From contig NZ_CAJYVQ010000006.1 of NCBI RefSeq assembly GCF_913778665.1, forward strand, positions 165,934-229,933: a DNA stretch of 64,000 nt. Direction: 5' to 3'. Each line of letters opens with the position of its first letter. Within the stretch, counting starts at the first letter, position 1. This DNA comes from an uncultured Stenotrophomonas sp. Its GTDB lineage: Bacteria > Pseudomonadota > Gammaproteobacteria > Xanthomonadales > Xanthomonadaceae. The translations under genes were made by a program, and so were the position numbers. The notes beneath the pieces are model-generated. The model made no database searches, was not told the DNA's origin, and worked only from the letters and a program-made list of their open reading frames with translations. This document shows positions 18,681-29,144 of this stretch, in pieces.

Positions 18681-19195
18681 AGGGCGTCGGCGTCCTGGTC
18701 CAGCTGGTGCGACAGCGTGTCGCGCAGTCGCTCGGCGTCCGCGTCGTCCAGGCCGCTCACGGTGACCGCGCTCATGCGCGTACCGGCGGTGTGCACGATC
18801 AGCGTGGCCAGGCCTGCGCGGCGTTCCAGCGGGCCGCGACGCAGGTCCAGGTGCTGCACGCGCGAAACGGGAATGCGCGTTTCCAGCTGCCACATCAGGT
18901 CGCGGCGCAGGCCCAGGCCCTGCGCATCCAGCCGCCAGCGGGTGCGGGTCAAGCGCCGATGGCCCAGCCATGCACCGAAGGCGATACCCAGCAGCAGCCC
19001 GGCCGCAGCGGTCCATAGGCCACCGGGCAGATCGAAGAACCACGCGGCCGCCGCCAGCGGCAGGCCCGGCACGAACAGGCCACCGAAGGCGCCTTCCAGT
19101 GCGGCCAGGCGCGCGGCGCGTTGCGGCAGGGCCTGCCACTCGGTGGCGGGCGGTGCAGGAATCGAGGCGTCGGTCACGCGGGCTCCGTCAGGCAT
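18677..19195 (-). CDS. PH-domain (bPH_2) membrane protein, YdbS-like
   Basis: The 172-residue protein has two hydrophobic helices at about residues 36-80, then one bPH_2 domain with RWRLDAQGLGLRRDL...TRIPVSRVQHLDL. It precedes the larger PH-domain gene with a 4-nt overlap. In Bacillus the homologous pair protects against certain bacteriocins; whether that applies here is unknown. I took ATG 19193-19195 (MPDGARVTDAS); an in-frame start 8 codons upstream is possible. Confidence 0.82.
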   Translation of the reverse strand: MPDGARVTDASIPAPPATEWQALPQRAARLAALEGAFGGLFVPGLPLAAAAWFFDLPGGLWTAAAGLLLGIAFGAWLGHRRLTRTRWRLDAQGLGLRRDLMWQLETRIPVSRVQHLDLRRGPLERRAGLATLIVHTAGTRMSAVTVSGLDDADAERLRDTLSHQLDQDADAL

Positions 19196-19246
19196 CAGGG
19201 CAGGCGGCGGTCGCCGCATGGCGCAGACGGTAGCAGGTCGGCCGCG

Positions 19247-20380
19247 TTACTGGGCAGCCTGGATCAGCGCATCCACGTCCAGCATGTGGCCGGCGCGGTC
19301 GGCCTTGGTGCGCAGGTAGTGCTCGTTCTCGGCGGTGATCTCGCCGGTGACCGGAATGCAGTCCAGCACCTCGATGCCGGCATTGCGCAGGCGCTGTGCC
19401 TTGGTCGGGTTGTTGCTGAGCAGGGCCACGCGGCTGATGCCCAGACCGCGCAGCATCGCCACTGCGCTGCCATAGCGGCGTTCGTCGGCACCGAAGCCCA
19501 GCTGTGCATCGGCGTCGATGGTGTCCAGGCCGTCGTGCTGGTAGCCGTAGGCGCGCATCTTGGCCGCGATACCGGTGCCGCGGCCTTCCTGGTCCAGGTA
19601 CAGCAGCACGCCGCCGCCGAGTTCCTTCAGCTTGCGCAGGCCGCGCCGCAGCTGGTCGCCGCAGTCGCACTTGAGGGAACCGAACAGGTCGCCGGTCAGG
19701 CACGAAGAGTGCACGCGTACCGGCACCACCGCCGACAGGTCCGGCTCGCCGACGATGATCGCGACCTGGTCGCGCTGGGCCACGCCACCGCGGAACACCG
19801 CGAAGGTGGTCATGCCGACATCGCGCAGCGGCACCGGCGAACGCGCGACCAGCTCGTAGTCGTGGGCGGCGTGTGCCGCGCCCTCGGCGAGGTCGCACAG
19901 GGCCACCTCGGCGGCACCGTCGAAGGTGGTGTCGCCTGCCTCCAGGCGCACCGCCACCATCGCCGGCAGCAGCAGGCCGAGGCGGGCCAGCTCCACCGCA
20001 CCGGCATCGAAGTCGTCACCGGCGCTCCAACACTCCGGCATCGGGCCCGGCTCGCGCAGGTAGCCCAGCGAGGGCAGGGCATCGAAGGCGACCCCGGCCA
20101 GCGGCAGGCGTGCGCCCTGCGCGGCTTCCACGCCGAGCACGCGGGCGCGTGTGGCGGTCAGGAACAGGTAATGGCGTTCGCGTGCGGCAGCGGCGAAGGC
20201 CGCAAAGCTGCTGGCGGTGGCACTGTCCAGTGCGATCACCGCCAGGCGCTGGCCCCGGCCGTCGTGGAGCAGCACCGGGCGACCGGCGCGCAGTTCGGCC
20301 ACCGCGCGTTCGCAGCGGATCGCGGCGGGATCGCCGAACAGGGAAGAAGCAGGCATGGCAGGACCGGGGGAGGCGGACAT
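19247..20380 (-). CDS. ribA: GTP cyclohydrolase II with degenerate RibB-like N-terminal domain
   Basis: The C-terminal half is a GTP cyclohydrolase II, which opens GTP in the first step of riboflavin synthesis. Zinc ligands are Cys227, Cys238 and Cys240 ([16 protein letters not shown]), followed by the [11 protein letters not shown] and LLSNNPTKA motifs. Residues 1 to about 175 resemble a dihydroxybutanone-phosphate synthase (RibB) fold but lack a recognisable acidic active-site loop, so that half is probably not catalytic. ATG 20378-20380 (MSASPG) is preferred over an upstream extension. The 377-residue size fits xanthomonad RibA-like proteins. Confidence 0.88.
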   Translation of the reverse strand: MSASPGPAMPASSLFGDPAAIRCERAVAELRAGRPVLLHDGRGQRLAVIALDSATASSFAAFAAAARERHYLFLTATRARVLGVEAAQGARLPLAGVAFDALPSLGYLREPGPMPECWSAGDDFDAGAVELARLGLLLPAMVAVRLEAGDTTFDGAAEVALCDLAEGAAHAAHDYELVARSPVPLRDVGMTTFAVFRGGVAQRDQVAIIVGEPDLSAVVPVRVHSSCLTGDLFGSLKCDCGDQLRRGLRKLKELGGGVLLYLDQEGRGTGIAAKMRAYGYQHDGLDTIDADAQLGFGADERRYGSAVAMLRGLGISRVALLSNNPTKAQRLRNAGIEVLDCIPVTGEITAENEHYLRTKADRAGHMLDVDALIQAAQ

Positions 20381-20445
20381 CGCAGTCTCTATGGGGGCAC
20401 CAGCGTCGTATTCAACGTGTTGCGGCCAGCGGTCGCAGGCGGCCG

Positions 20446-21366
20446 TCAGTGCGGATGTTCCTCGGTCGCGTACGGGTCTTCCTCGCCGCTGCCCGGTGGC
20501 CGCAGCGTATAGCGCTTGTAGGTCCACTGGTACTGGGCCGGGTCGCGGCGGGCAATGCGCTCGATGCCTGCATTGAGCGCGGTGGCCGCCACCTGCGGGT
20601 CCGGGTCGGCCACGGCCGGGTCGGTCGGCTCGATGTGCAGGGCGAATTCCATGTCGGGCCCGATGCGTTCACACCAGCCGTACAGGACGGTGGCGCCGGT
20701 GCGCTCGGCCAGCCGGTTGACCAGGGTCATGGTCAGCGCCTGCACGCCGAAGAACGGCACGAATACGCCGTCGCCGGCCTTGGGCTGCTGGTCGGGCAGG
20801 ATGCCGGTGGCACCGCCGTCCTTGAGGACCTTGAACAGCTGGCGCACGGCCGGGCCTTCGGCGCGCACCTGTTGCACGTTCTGGCCACCGCGCACCAGCT
20901 GCAGGAAGGCGTCGCTGGCCTCGTCCTCCGGCGGCTTGTAGACGATGGCGATCTGCCCGCGCGAAGCCAGCCACTGGTTCAACAGCTCCCAGTTGCCGAA
21001 GTGCGGGGCGGCCACGATCACGCCCTTGCCGCTGGCCAGCGCCGCGTCGTACAGGGCCTCGCCGTGGCGCTGCTTCAGGTGCAGCCGAAGGTTGTCGGCC
21101 GGCGTCTGGCTCCACAGCCTAAGGGTTTCGATGGCCTGCAGCGCGGTGGAGCGCAGCAGATCGCGGTGCAGGCGGTCGCGCGCGGCAGCGTCCAGCTCGG
21201 GGTAGGCCAGCTCCAGATTGCGCCGGGTGACGCGGCTCTCGCGGGCGTTGAGGGCGATCCAGGCCCACGCCAGGGCGCGCGCGAACCCCCGCAGCAACGG
21301 CCAGGGCAGGCGGGCGAACAGGGTGGTGGCGCGGTAGACCAGCCGGGCTTTGCGGTGCGGATTCAT
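20446..21366 (-). CDS. LpxL/HtrB-family lauroyl acyltransferase-like protein
   Basis: The 306-residue protein belongs to the lipid A late acyltransferase family. It has an N-terminal hydrophobic segment and the catalytic HX4E motif (His122-Phe-Gly-Asn-Trp-Glu127), then RPEG-like and Q-P-K-A-G-D-G segments matching the family pattern ILPDQQP. It probably adds a secondary acyl chain to lipid A at the inner membrane. ATG 21364-21366 gives the usual length; a much longer open frame continues upstream without homology. Divergent from dtd. Which acyl chain it uses is not visible. Confidence 0.85.
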   Translation of the reverse strand: MNPHRKARLVYRATTLFARLPWPLLRGFARALAWAWIALNARESRVTRRNLELAYPELDAAARDRLHRDLLRSTALQAIETLRLWSQTPADNLRLHLKQRHGEALYDAALASGKGVIVAAPHFGNWELLNQWLASRGQIAIVYKPPEDEASDAFLQLVRGGQNVQQVRAEGPAVRQLFKVLKDGGATGILPDQQPKAGDGVFVPFFGVQALTMTLVNRLAERTGATVLYGWCERIGPDMEFALHIEPTDPAVADPDPQVAATALNAGIERIARRDPAQYQWTYKRYTLRPPGSGEEDPYATEEHPH

Positions 21367-21426
21367 CGGCGCCAGTTTAGCCAAGGGCGCTGCTATCGTG
21401 GCCGCCCTGTTCATTGGAGGCCCTCG

Positions 21427-21867
21427 ATGCTCATTCTGATCCAGCGTGTCAGCCAGGCCGCCGTCCACGTCGACGAGGTAGCGGTGGGGCAGATCGGCCC
21501 CGGCCTGCTGGCCCTGGTCGGCATGGAACCGGGCGATAGCGAGGCCCAGCTGCGGCGGATGGCCGAGCGCCTGCTGGGCTACCGGGTATTCGCCGACGAG
21601 GCCGGGAAGATGAACCGCTCGCTGCGCGACACCGGCGGCGGCCTGCTGCTGGTCAGCCAGTTCACCCTGGCCGCCGACACTCGTTCGGGCATGCGGCCGA
21701 GCTTCACCACCGCCGCGCCGCCGGACGAGGCTGAACGCGGGTTCAATCGATTTGTCGAGATCTGTCGTGAAAATCACGCACCCGGGGTGGAAACGGGCCG
21801 ATTTGGTGCCCATATGGTCGTCAGCCTGGTCAATGACGGTCCCGTGACCTTCCTTCTCCGGCCCTGA
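21427..21867 (+). CDS. dtd: D-aminoacyl-tRNA deacylase
   Basis: Removes D-amino acids (and glycine from tRNA-Ala) mischarged on tRNA. The 146-residue product shows the Dtd signature [17 protein letters not shown] with the active-site Thr, and the C-terminal GxGAHM/NDGPVTF segment. The ATG at 21427 starts [13 protein letters not shown], the usual start. It is followed after 40 bp by the rpoD promoter. Confidence 0.95.
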   Translation: MLILIQRVSQAAVHVDEVAVGQIGPGLLALVGMEPGDSEAQLRRMAERLLGYRVFADEAGKMNRSLRDTGGGLLLVSQFTLAADTRSGMRPSFTTAAPPDEAERGFNRFVEICRENHAPGVETGRFGAHMVVSLVNDGPVTFLLRP

Positions 21868-21905
21868 GCCTGCGGGACCACCGCCCGGCAGGCGGGGCCC
21901 CGGGC

Positions 21906-21914
21906 TGGTATAAT
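21906..21914 (+). promoter_or_regulatory. Extended -10 promoter of rpoD
   Basis: TGGTATAAT combines an upstream TG with a perfect TATAAT 44 bp before the rpoD ATG. No TTGACA-like -35 is seen at the expected position, which fits an extended -10 sigma-70 promoter. Confidence 0.65.
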
Positions 21915-21957
21915 GCTACGTTCCCTATTTCTCCCTAGCCGGTGGCGCGAGCACTAC

Positions 21958-23811
<1,854 letters not shown>

Positions 23812-23840
23812 TTTCCAGCGGCTGTTGAAGCGTTGAGAGA

Positions 23841-23870
23841 AACCCCGCCTGGTGCGGGGTTTTTCTTTTT
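23841..23870 (+). terminator. Rho-independent terminator of rpoD
   Basis: ACCCCGC and GCGGGGT arms with a short loop are followed by TTTTTCTTTTT, 30 bp after the rpoD stop. Confidence 0.92.
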
Positions 23871-24372
23871 GCGGTCTGTGTGCTTTCTGCAGAGTCGAGC
23901 CAGCTGCTGTTTGCGATGGCGTATCCGGCAGGTCTTCTCGACGGGTGTCGGTTGCTTGCCCCACCTTGTGACGCAACTGGCCTGAGAACTGTTGAGGCCT
24001 TCGCTGCGAAGGAGGAGGCCATCCAGCGGAAATCCCACGTGGCTCAACACTGTGAGCTTCCTACCGTGTGTGATCGGTGCGGGCCATGTCGCATTCGCCA
24101 ATTGAAGCCACTACCTTCGCTTCCACACAGTCCCCTCAGGTGCTCAACACACCTTCGTAGGCGGACTGTCTGCTGCAACAGCAGGCAATCCAAGGTCAAA
24201 CCACATCACTCGCCATCCCGGTGAGCCCAAGGGTTTCTGGCCGGGTGGCGCGCAGCCATACAAGACCCTGCATAGGGGAAAGCTGCGGGCGGCCCTACGA
24301 CCGTGTTGAAGCACCCGGTCGCCTCTCTCAGCAGGAGGCGGAAGAGGTTCGACGAATCGTAGGAGAGTGAGC
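23871..24372. other. 500-bp non-coding region with a structured leader before a small gene
   Basis: No convincing gene. The first 330 bp have no clear feature. From about 24220 to 24345 there are conserved-looking GC-rich stems, among them GCCTC/GAGGC arms at 24321-24339, ending at the AGGAG ribosome site of the 24373 gene. On the minus strand this stretch reads as a peptide with a PAAFPYAGSC segment and an NPWAHRDG segment, which reminds me of the leader/ash-like sequences of phage P4-type elements. That resemblance is from memory and weak. The base composition is less GC-rich than neighbouring genes. Confidence 0.4.
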
Positions 24373-24702
24373 ATGGAACTGAAGATGATTGTCGATGCGT
24401 GCGGCAAGGATGGATCGGATGCGCAGGACTGCAACTTCCCGCCGTTGTCGGACTGGGGCGATGTGCTGCGTGATGAGCGTGAGGATCCATTAGGGTTCGC
24501 CCGACGAGCGGCGTTGGCATTGCTGACACAGTCCGGTGCCGGACTGCTTGCTGGCTTCGGTGGCGGCAACCACAAGGCGCTGGAAGAGGCCAGAAGGACG
24601 GTTGCGCTGTTCCAGGCACATCTGCGGCGGCAGATGTGGTTCGCGGAAGCGGCGGAGAAGCGGTTGGGGCGCGTTGCTGAGGTTCTTGCTGCTGCCGGGT
24701 AG
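24373..24702 (+). CDS. Hypothetical small protein in putative island scar
   Basis: Not recognised. The 109-residue product begins MELKMIVDACGKDG, has no signal peptide, and contains a Gly/Ala-rich hydrophobic stretch (ALLTQSGAGLLAGFGGGN) followed by a helical Arg/Glu-rich C-terminus that could form a coiled coil. ATG 24373 is chosen because AGGAG at 24361-24365 is correctly spaced; a GTG two codons earlier is too close to it. It ends 40 bp before the tRNA and next to an integrase remnant, so it may be cargo of a lost element. Confidence 0.6.
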   Translation: MELKMIVDACGKDGSDAQDCNFPPLSDWGDVLRDEREDPLGFARRAALALLTQSGAGLLAGFGGGNHKALEEARRTVALFQAHLRRQMWFAEAAEKRLGRVAEVLAAAG

Positions 24703-24742
24703 CCGATCGTGCGCGGCCTCCACTACACTGTGACGCTGCGCA

Positions 24743-24818
<76 letters not shown>

Positions 24819-24998
24819 ACTGATGATCCTATGTCGTCCTATGAAGGCTGAAATATCCTGAAAAAGCAGGGTGTTCGGCCTTTTTTCGTCCGATTGAGTC
24901 GTACTTGATCCAGCAGAATCCAGACTTTTCTGGCGGCATCTTTGGCGGTAACCTCCACCCGCTCCATACCTGTTACCGCCAACTTGGCTACCGCCAAC

Positions 24999-25125
24999 AT
25001 GTCATTGACCGATACCGCCATTCGCTAGACCAAGCCAACCGCTGTCGCGCAGAAGCTGCGAGACGGTGGAGGCCTGTACCTCCTGCTGAAACCTGATGGC
25101 GCCAGATGGTGGCGCTGGGCCAATC
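24999..25125 (+). pseudogene. Remnant of P4-type tyrosine integrase (N-terminal DUF4102 domain)
   Basis: From ATG 24999 the frame reads MSLTDTAIR, then a TAG stop, then TKPTAVAQKLRDGGGLYLLL and KPDGARWWRW. This is the start of P4-type integrases (LTDTAIR.AKP..K..KL.DGGGLYLLV.P.G.K.WR). There is an in-frame stop at codon 10, and the similarity fades after about 40 codons, so the gene is dead and truncated. It lies 180 bp after the tRNA on the same strand, as expected for an element integrated at the tRNA 3' end. No second copy of the tRNA 3' end was noticed to the right. Confidence 0.8.
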
Positions 25126-25210
25126 GACCTCGCATCACCGACTGCGGATTGTTGCCTCCCTGCATATCCCGCCGCTCCGGCTATAGTTGATCCGCAGACA
25201 AGGATCGAAC

Positions 25211-25855
25211 ATGCCTGACACCAACGCATGGGTGGAAGACTTCACCACCGAGATCGAAGACAGCCGGCATCTGTTTGCCTGGTGCCTGATGCACTACGGT
25301 CAGATTGACGAAGAACTGGCAATCGAACACGCACGCCAACGCTATCCCGACCAGGCCCCTGGCTGCGAGTACGAGCACGCACTGATCTTCCACGACGAGC
25401 CCTGGCATTGGGCGATGCTGCACGTGTTGGGTGAAGGGTATTGGCACCAGAACCCGGAACTGGCGTGGCCGTCGCTGGAGTACGACGCTGAGTCGGATGC
25501 ATTGTGCCTGGCCCGCGGTGAGTCGCTTCCCTTGCTGGATGAGGATGAGTATCTCGGTGCACTTGCCCACGCCCGCCATATGTATGCGTGGACGCTGATC
25601 CATCAGGCAGGCATTGCCGAAGAGCAGGCCCAGCAGCAGGCACTCGAACACTACGCCTACTTTCCGCCGCACCATCGTTGCCGCATGCGCGTCCACGACG
25701 CGAGCGCTGCATGGGGCGGCGTGATGGGCGCGCTGCACCTCGATGACTACTGGTCACGGCCGGAGCTGCGGAGGCCGCCGGAGGCTTACTGGCACGCGTC
25801 ACGTGCATTCACCTTGGCGCAGGGGATCCAGCTGCCGAAAGCTCCGCCTCCATGA
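25211..25855 (+). CDS. Hypothetical protein with two related halves
   Basis: Not assigned to a known family. The 214-residue acidic soluble protein is built from two similar units. RHLFAWCLMHYGQIDEE.A.EHA near residue 20 parallels RHMYAWTLIHQAGIAEE.A..QALEHY near residue 125, and each is followed by a region with tryptophans, an LxxxYW pair and a terminal C/FxLA.G motif. It is rich in Trp, His and Tyr. The ATG at 25211 follows GGATCG. It lies just right of the integrase remnant and could be island cargo or a resident gene. Confidence 0.75.
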   Translation: MPDTNAWVEDFTTEIEDSRHLFAWCLMHYGQIDEELAIEHARQRYPDQAPGCEYEHALIFHDEPWHWAMLHVLGEGYWHQNPELAWPSLEYDAESDALCLARGESLPLLDEDEYLGALAHARHMYAWTLIHQAGIAEEQAQQQALEHYAYFPPHHRCRMRVHDASAAWGGVMGALHLDDYWSRPELRRPPEAYWHASRAFTLAQGIQLPKAPPP

Positions 25856-25919
25856 TGAGCGGGGCACGGCAAGAGTGGCATCATGCGGCTTCCGCCGTTC
25901 CGCACGACCAGGAGGCCGC

Positions 25920-26606
25920 ATGAAGCGTAGTGCCCGTGTGTTCGTTGCCTTGGCTGCCGTCGCCGCGCTGCCTGCAGCTGCACAGCCTTCTGATCCACCC
26001 AAGCACCCATCGGTTGAAACACTGCAGCGCTTGATTGTCGACAAGGCACCGCAGACACGCGTGGAGACGCCGGATCACGAGCGCATCACCGCACGCCGCA
26101 TCGATATCGTCGATGATACGGGCGTTATCCGCATGACGCTGTCCGGCAAGACGCCGGCACCGATCATCGATGGCCTGCAGTATAAGCGCGCCTTCAACGT
26201 TGCCGGCATGGTGCTGTACGACGAAAAGGGCAGCGAGCGCGGTGGCTTCGGCACCGCCGATGTCGACGGCGGCATGGCGGTGCTTGCGCTGGACCATCCG
26301 GCGATGGATGCGATCGGCTGGCGGGTATCACCCGATGGTGCGGTGAGCTTTTCGATCAACCAGGCGCCGCAACTGGTCCGCGAGCCTGCATTGGGCAACA
26401 AGCTGATTCCCGGGGTGCAGGCACCGACCCGCATCGGCTTGGTGGTCGGTGCTGATGGCACGCCTGCCATCTCCTTGAACGACAAGGCAGATCGCCCCCG
26501 ACTGCGGCTGACCGTCACTGCGGAAGGCTACGGCGCAATCGAGTTCCTCGATGCGCAGGGCAAGGTGATCCACACATTGGCGCCGGAGGCTGACCTTCGC
26601 CGCTAG
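25920..26606 (+). CDS. Secreted hypothetical protein with signal peptide
   Basis: The 228-residue product has a signal peptide at 1 to about 22 (ending PAAAQP). The mature part looks like repeated beta-strand units that set out an instruction-like pattern (ARRIDIVDDTGVIRMTLSG, YDEKGSERGGFGT, LRLTVTAEGYGAIEFLDAQGKVI), similar to small proteins in which short D-x-x-G-x-x-R-x-x-L strands recur. Function unknown; periplasmic or secreted. AGGAGG at 25910-25915 has good spacing to ATG 25920. Confidence 0.8.
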   Translation: MKRSARVFVALAAVAALPAAAQPSDPPKHPSVETLQRLIVDKAPQTRVETPDHERITARRIDIVDDTGVIRMTLSGKTPAPIIDGLQYKRAFNVAGMVLYDEKGSERGGFGTADVDGGMAVLALDHPAMDAIGWRVSPDGAVSFSINQAPQLVREPALGNKLIPGVQAPTRIGLVVGADGTPAISLNDKADRPRLRLTVTAEGYGAIEFLDAQGKVIHTLAPEADLRR

Positions 26607-26630
26607 CGCGTGCAGATCGCGTATCGGTGC

Positions 26631-27023
26631 CTACCCGCGCCGCCCACGCCCATCAATGCTGTAGCGTCCGGCGCCGGTGCAGGCCAGCAACAGGAAGCCG
26701 CCGGCCAACCCCAGGTTTTTCAGGAACATGATCTGCTGGGTCGGGTCGGCAAGGTTGTGGTGGAAGATGAAAGCGGTGACCAGGCTGAAACCCACCAGCA
26801 CGATCGCCACCAGCCGGGTCTGGAAGCCGAACAGGATGCACAGACCACTGCCGATCTCGAAGGCGATGGTCGGCCACAGCAGGATGCCGGGCACGCCCAT
26901 CGCTTCCATGTAGCCCTGGGTGCCGCCGAGATCGCCGAGCTTGCCCAGGCCGGAGACCACGAACAGCGCCATCAGCAGGATGCGCGCAAGCAGGCAGGCA
27001 AGCGAATGCGATGAAGTGCTCAC
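26631..27023 (-). CDS. DoxX family membrane protein
   Basis: The 130-residue protein has four predicted transmembrane helices and the DoxX/DoxD pattern: LARILLMALFVVSGLGKL at the start, GVPGILLWPTIAFEIGSGLCILFGFQTRLVA in the middle and HHNLADPTQQIMFLKNLGLAGG near the end. The family is linked to quinone or thiosulfate redox and oxidative-stress membrane complexes; the substrate here is unknown. The start is GTG at 27021-27023, preceded by GAGGA at 7-nt spacing. A long upstream open frame is not part of it. Confidence 0.88.
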   Translation of the reverse strand: MSTSSHSLACLLARILLMALFVVSGLGKLGDLGGTQGYMEAMGVPGILLWPTIAFEIGSGLCILFGFQTRLVAIVLVGFSLVTAFIFHHNLADPTQQIMFLKNLGLAGGFLLLACTGAGRYSIDGRGRRG

Positions 27024-27143
27024 ATCAACGTCCTCGGTAATGGCCGGCGAAGGCGATCGGAGCCCAGCGACGGTGAAGCCGGTGTGTAGGTCCGCCGCCG
27101 GAACTGCTTGACAGCCGCAACGCCGCAGTAGACCTTTCCCGCC

Positions 27144-27563
27144 ATGACGATCGATATCGAATCGCTCAGCCTTCGCGAGCTGGGTGCCCTGGTGGTTGCC
27201 GCTGAACAGCGCAAACAGCTTGTTTCCAGCCGTCGTCCGGCCGGTACAGTGCGGCGGATGCTGAAGGCTGCGGCGGCGGAAGCCGGTTACACCCTCGAAG
27301 AACTCTTCGGTGGCGAAGCCTCGGAAGCACCTGCGCCGGCCCGTAAACCCGCCCGCCGTAAATCCGGCAAAGTCGCGCCCAAGTATCGTGATCCGGAATA
27401 CAAGCGCCTGACCTGGACCGGTCGCGGACGCATGCCACGCTGGTTGGCGTCCAAGGTGTCGATGGGCCACAAGGCCACCGATTTCCTGATTCCTGGCCTG
27501 GCCAAGCCGACCGCTGGCAAGACCAGCAGCATCGGCAAGCGAACCGTCATCAAGAAAGCCTGA
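27144..27563 (+). CDS. H-NS histone-family DNA-binding protein
   Basis: The 139-residue basic protein carries the H-NS C-terminal DNA-binding signature KYRDPEYKRLTWTGRGRMPRWL (shown as the conserved block around residues 80-100), preceded by a helical oligomerisation region and a Lys/Ala/Pro-rich linker. It resembles the H-NS-like regulators of xanthomonads such as XrvA. Such proteins silence AT-rich DNA. It lies near the accessory zone but its composition is like the chromosome. Divergent from doxX. Confidence 0.88.
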   Translation: MTIDIESLSLRELGALVVAAEQRKQLVSSRRPAGTVRRMLKAAAAEAGYTLEELFGGEASEAPAPARKPARRKSGKVAPKYRDPEYKRLTWTGRGRMPRWLASKVSMGHKATDFLIPGLAKPTAGKTSSIGKRTVIKKA

Positions 27564-27664
27564 GGCCTGCGTCCCACTCCCGCGAACGGGGTGGGGCTGC
27601 CTTCGCATTCCGCATCTGAATCGATCTAATATGCTCCCATCTATCCAGCACGGGAGCGCACGGC

Positions 27665-28651
27665 ATGGCGTTGGGCAAGTGGATGATGGCCGCCTGCATG
27701 GCAGCGGCACTGGCAACGGGCGCGCAGGCCGCGCCGTCGGCCACCTCGGGTAATCCGATACTGAAGGGCTGGTACGCCGACCCGGAAGCCGCGGTATTCG
27801 CCAACCGCTACTGGATATTCCCGACCACATCCGCGGATTACGATGCGCAGACCACCTTCGATGCGTTCTCGTCGCCCGATCTGGTGCAGTGGACCAAGCA
27901 TGCCGACGTCCTGAACGCCAGGAATGTGCCATGGGCCAAGCGCGCGATGTGGGCGCCGTCCGTGGTGGAAAACAAGGGCAAGTACTACTTCTTCTTCGCC
28001 GCCAACGACATCAAGACCGATAGCGAGCTCGGTGGCATCGGCGTCGCCGTGGCCGACCGCCCGCAAGGGCCTTACAAGGACCTGCTCGGCAAGCCGCTGG
28101 TCGGCGCGTTCCATAATGGTGCCCAGCCCATCGACCAGTTCGTGTTCAAGGACGACGATGGCGCCTGGTACATGATCTACGGCGGCTGGAAACACGCGAA
28201 CATGGTGCGGCTGAAAGATGATTTCACCGGCGTGCTGCCGCTGGCCGATGGTTCGCTGTTCAAGGAAATCACCCCGGCGCCGGAATACGTGGAGGGCCCG
28301 CTGATGTTCAAGCGTGGTGGCCGCTACTACTTCATGTGGTCCGAGGGTGGCTGGGGCGGTCCTGACTACTCGGTGGCCTATGCCATTGCCAATGCACCGA
28401 CTGGGCCATTCAAGCGCGTTGGCAAGGTGCTGCAGCAGGACCCGTCCATCGCCACCAGCGCAGGCCACAACTCGGTCATCCAGGTGCCGGGCACCGATCG
28501 CTGGTACATCGTCTACCATCGCCGCCCGCTGGGGGACACCGCCCGCGACCATCGGGTGACAGCCATCGAACGCATGGAATTCGATGCGCAGGGCCATATC
28601 CTGCCGGTGAAGATCACCCATGAGGGCGTGGCAGCCGACCCGCTACGCTGA
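27665..28651 (+). CDS. Secreted glycoside hydrolase family 43 enzyme
   Basis: The 328-residue protein has a signal peptide at 1 to about 22 and a five-bladed beta-propeller of GH43, the family of arabinanases and beta-xylosidases. The catalytic triad is visible: Asp39 (GWYADPE, general base), Asp157 (QPIDQFVF, pKa modulator) and Glu210 (YVEGP, acid). Blade motifs such as MWAPSV and YYFFFAAN are intact. Probable role: cleavage of plant arabinan or xylan oligosaccharides in the periplasm. It lies alone between an H-NS gene and a small membrane protein, so its substrate is not indicated by neighbours. Confidence 0.88.
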   Translation: MALGKWMMAACMAAALATGAQAAPSATSGNPILKGWYADPEAAVFANRYWIFPTTSADYDAQTTFDAFSSPDLVQWTKHADVLNARNVPWAKRAMWAPSVVENKGKYYFFFAANDIKTDSELGGIGVAVADRPQGPYKDLLGKPLVGAFHNGAQPIDQFVFKDDDGAWYMIYGGWKHANMVRLKDDFTGVLPLADGSLFKEITPAPEYVEGPLMFKRGGRYYFMWSEGGWGGPDYSVAYAIANAPTGPFKRVGKVLQQDPSIATSAGHNSVIQVPGTDRWYIVYHRRPLGDTARDHRVTAIERMEFDAQGHILPVKITHEGVAADPLR

Positions 28652-28714
28652 GCTTGCCCGGCCCGGCGATAACCACGCTACCCTGCACCGATCGGCCGAA
28701 GACGGAGATACGAC

Positions 28715-29122
28715 ATGGCATACAGCGGCAACACGACGATTGCACCCAGGGGCCTGTACATCGCAGGCGCGGTGAGTGTGTTGATCAGCGTGCTGGCCTG
28801 GTCGGTGGAGTGGAGCGGGTTGGCCTACGTCTGCCCGTATTGCCGCGTGCAGCGGAGCGTGATCGGCGTGCTGGGCGTGCTGCTGCTGTTCGCCCGCCCG
28901 GGACGCATCGTGGTGCCATGGCTGGCGTATACCGTGGGCGGCTTCGCCTTCGTGGTCGCGGCGATGCAGCACTTCAACGGCTGGAAGCGCATTTCCGCCG
29001 GCGAGTTCAGCCTCAACGCGCAGTGGTATTTCGATCCATGGCTGCTGTCTGGCTGTGCAATGCTGATCCTGGTAGCGCAACTGATGCTGGTCCAGGCGGC
29101 TTGCCAGCGCAGCTTGCACTGA
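28715..29122 (+). CDS. DsbB-like small membrane protein with a single CxxC
   Basis: The 135-residue protein has four hydrophobic helices. After helix 1 it shows YVCPYCRVQRSVIGVLGVLLL, which parallels the E. coli DsbB loop with CVLC followed by an Arg and GVLG. The second DsbB cysteine pair is absent; one further Cys lies inside the last helix. It could be a quinone-linked thiol protein lacking the second pair, or a diverged relative with another job. ATG 28715. Confidence 0.6.
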   Translation: MAYSGNTTIAPRGLYIAGAVSVLISVLAWSVEWSGLAYVCPYCRVQRSVIGVLGVLLLFARPGRIVVPWLAYTVGGFAFVVAAMQHFNGWKRISAGEFSLNAQWYFDPWLLSGCAMLILVAQLMLVQAACQRSLH

Positions 29123-29144
29123 GCGTTTCCGTGCATGGGCGCAC

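Noticed and set aside
26631..27932. 433-codon frame that would extend DoxX upstream
   Set aside because: The extension covers the antisense of the H-NS gene; a GTG with a good ribosome site gives the normal DoxX length.
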